A stretch of 64,000 bases of DNA from Pohlia nutans (Eukaryota > Streptophyta > Bryopsida > Bryales > Mniaceae), in NCBI GenBank assembly GCA_022496805.1, contig CM040087.1:35054253-35118252 (forward strand), in the 5' to 3' direction. Positions 63,952 through 64,000 of the stretch are shown here, piece after piece (the stretch's first letter is position 1; the number at the start of each line of letters is the position of its first letter). Position numbers and translations under genes: made by a program. The notes under the pieces were generated by a model that ran no database searches, had not been told where the DNA came from, and worked only from the letters and a program-made list of their open reading frames with translations.

Positions 63952-64000
63952 ATGGCGATGGCGAGGACTGCTCTGCTGCTCTACCGCAAACGGCACCATA
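63952..64000 (+). CDS. Start of an unidentified gene (partial, runs off the window)
   Basis: ATG GCG ATG GCG AGG ACT opens MAMARTALLLYRKRHH before the window ends. The Ala/Arg/Leu-rich start with no acidic residue would fit an organelle-targeting peptide. Composition is GC-rich relative to the flank, as expected for an exon, and the context AAGCGATGGCG is favourable. Product unknown. It would be divergent from RabGAP. Confidence 0.4.
   Translation, partial: MAMARTALLLYRKRHH

Noticed and set aside
30..64000. CRISPR array, operons or bacterial-type regulatory sites
   Set aside because: The window is plant nuclear DNA with introns; the tandem repeats seen have no regular unique spacers.

Overview
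This is nuclear DNA of a land plant. The evidence is an AIR9-type microtubule protein, a chloroplast SRP54 with a transit-peptide exon, an HVA22-type ER-shaping protein, multi-exon genes with GT-AG introns, and CACTA- and Stowaway-type miniature transposons. Genes are sparse (about six in 64 kb) and the intergenic DNA is AT-rich and full of small inverted-repeat elements. The AIR9 coding region has no intron. I cannot name the species; an early-diverging land plant such as a bryophyte is a guess.

Layout. 1-600: last exon of the exosome subunit RRP4 (+). 600-19,700: no gene found; a mosaic of CACTA-type MITEs, TTAA-flanked elements, foldback elements, tandem repeats and one degenerate repeat array. 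19.8-22.2 kb: decayed 3' half of a non-LTR retrotransposon (-), split by a TTAA-flanked element whose removal restores the reading frame exactly. 23.3-31.7 kb: AIR9 (+), with a probable non-coding first exon and a roughly 2-kb leader intron. 32-37 kb: repeats, a 1.5-kb long-TIR element carrying a SINE-like insert, and an inverted, frameshifted copy of cpSRP54 exon 1. 38.0-46.2 kb: cpSRP54 (-), 15 exons in my model, with an in-frame TGA in the M domain. 47-51 kb: repeats, one Stowaway MITE and a D-arm-less tRNA-like fold. 51.2-54.0 kb: HVA22-like gene (+), six exons. 54-58 kb: a perfect short hairpin, duplicated tRNA-Glu sequences, more TTAA elements and an intact tRNA-Glu(CTC) (-). 58.4-61.6 kb: TBC-domain RabGAP (-), eight coding exons. 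63.95 kb to the end: start of an unidentified + strand gene.

The genes are unrelated housekeeping genes and form no pathway: RNA processing (RRP4), microtubules (AIR9), thylakoid protein targeting (cpSRP54), ER membrane shape (HVA22) and vesicle traffic (RabGAP).

The most distinctive signal is a set of elements bounded by TTAA with inverted ends starting CCCCTAA. Copies of 0.2-1.15 kb have different interiors and lie both between genes and inside introns. The TTAA target and CCC start resemble piggyBac-type transposons. The second notable point is cpSRP54, which combines a premature stop with an inverted duplication of its first exon on the far side of the gene. Splice models were drawn by eye from reading frame, GT-AG sites and remembered family sequences; no alignment was run.
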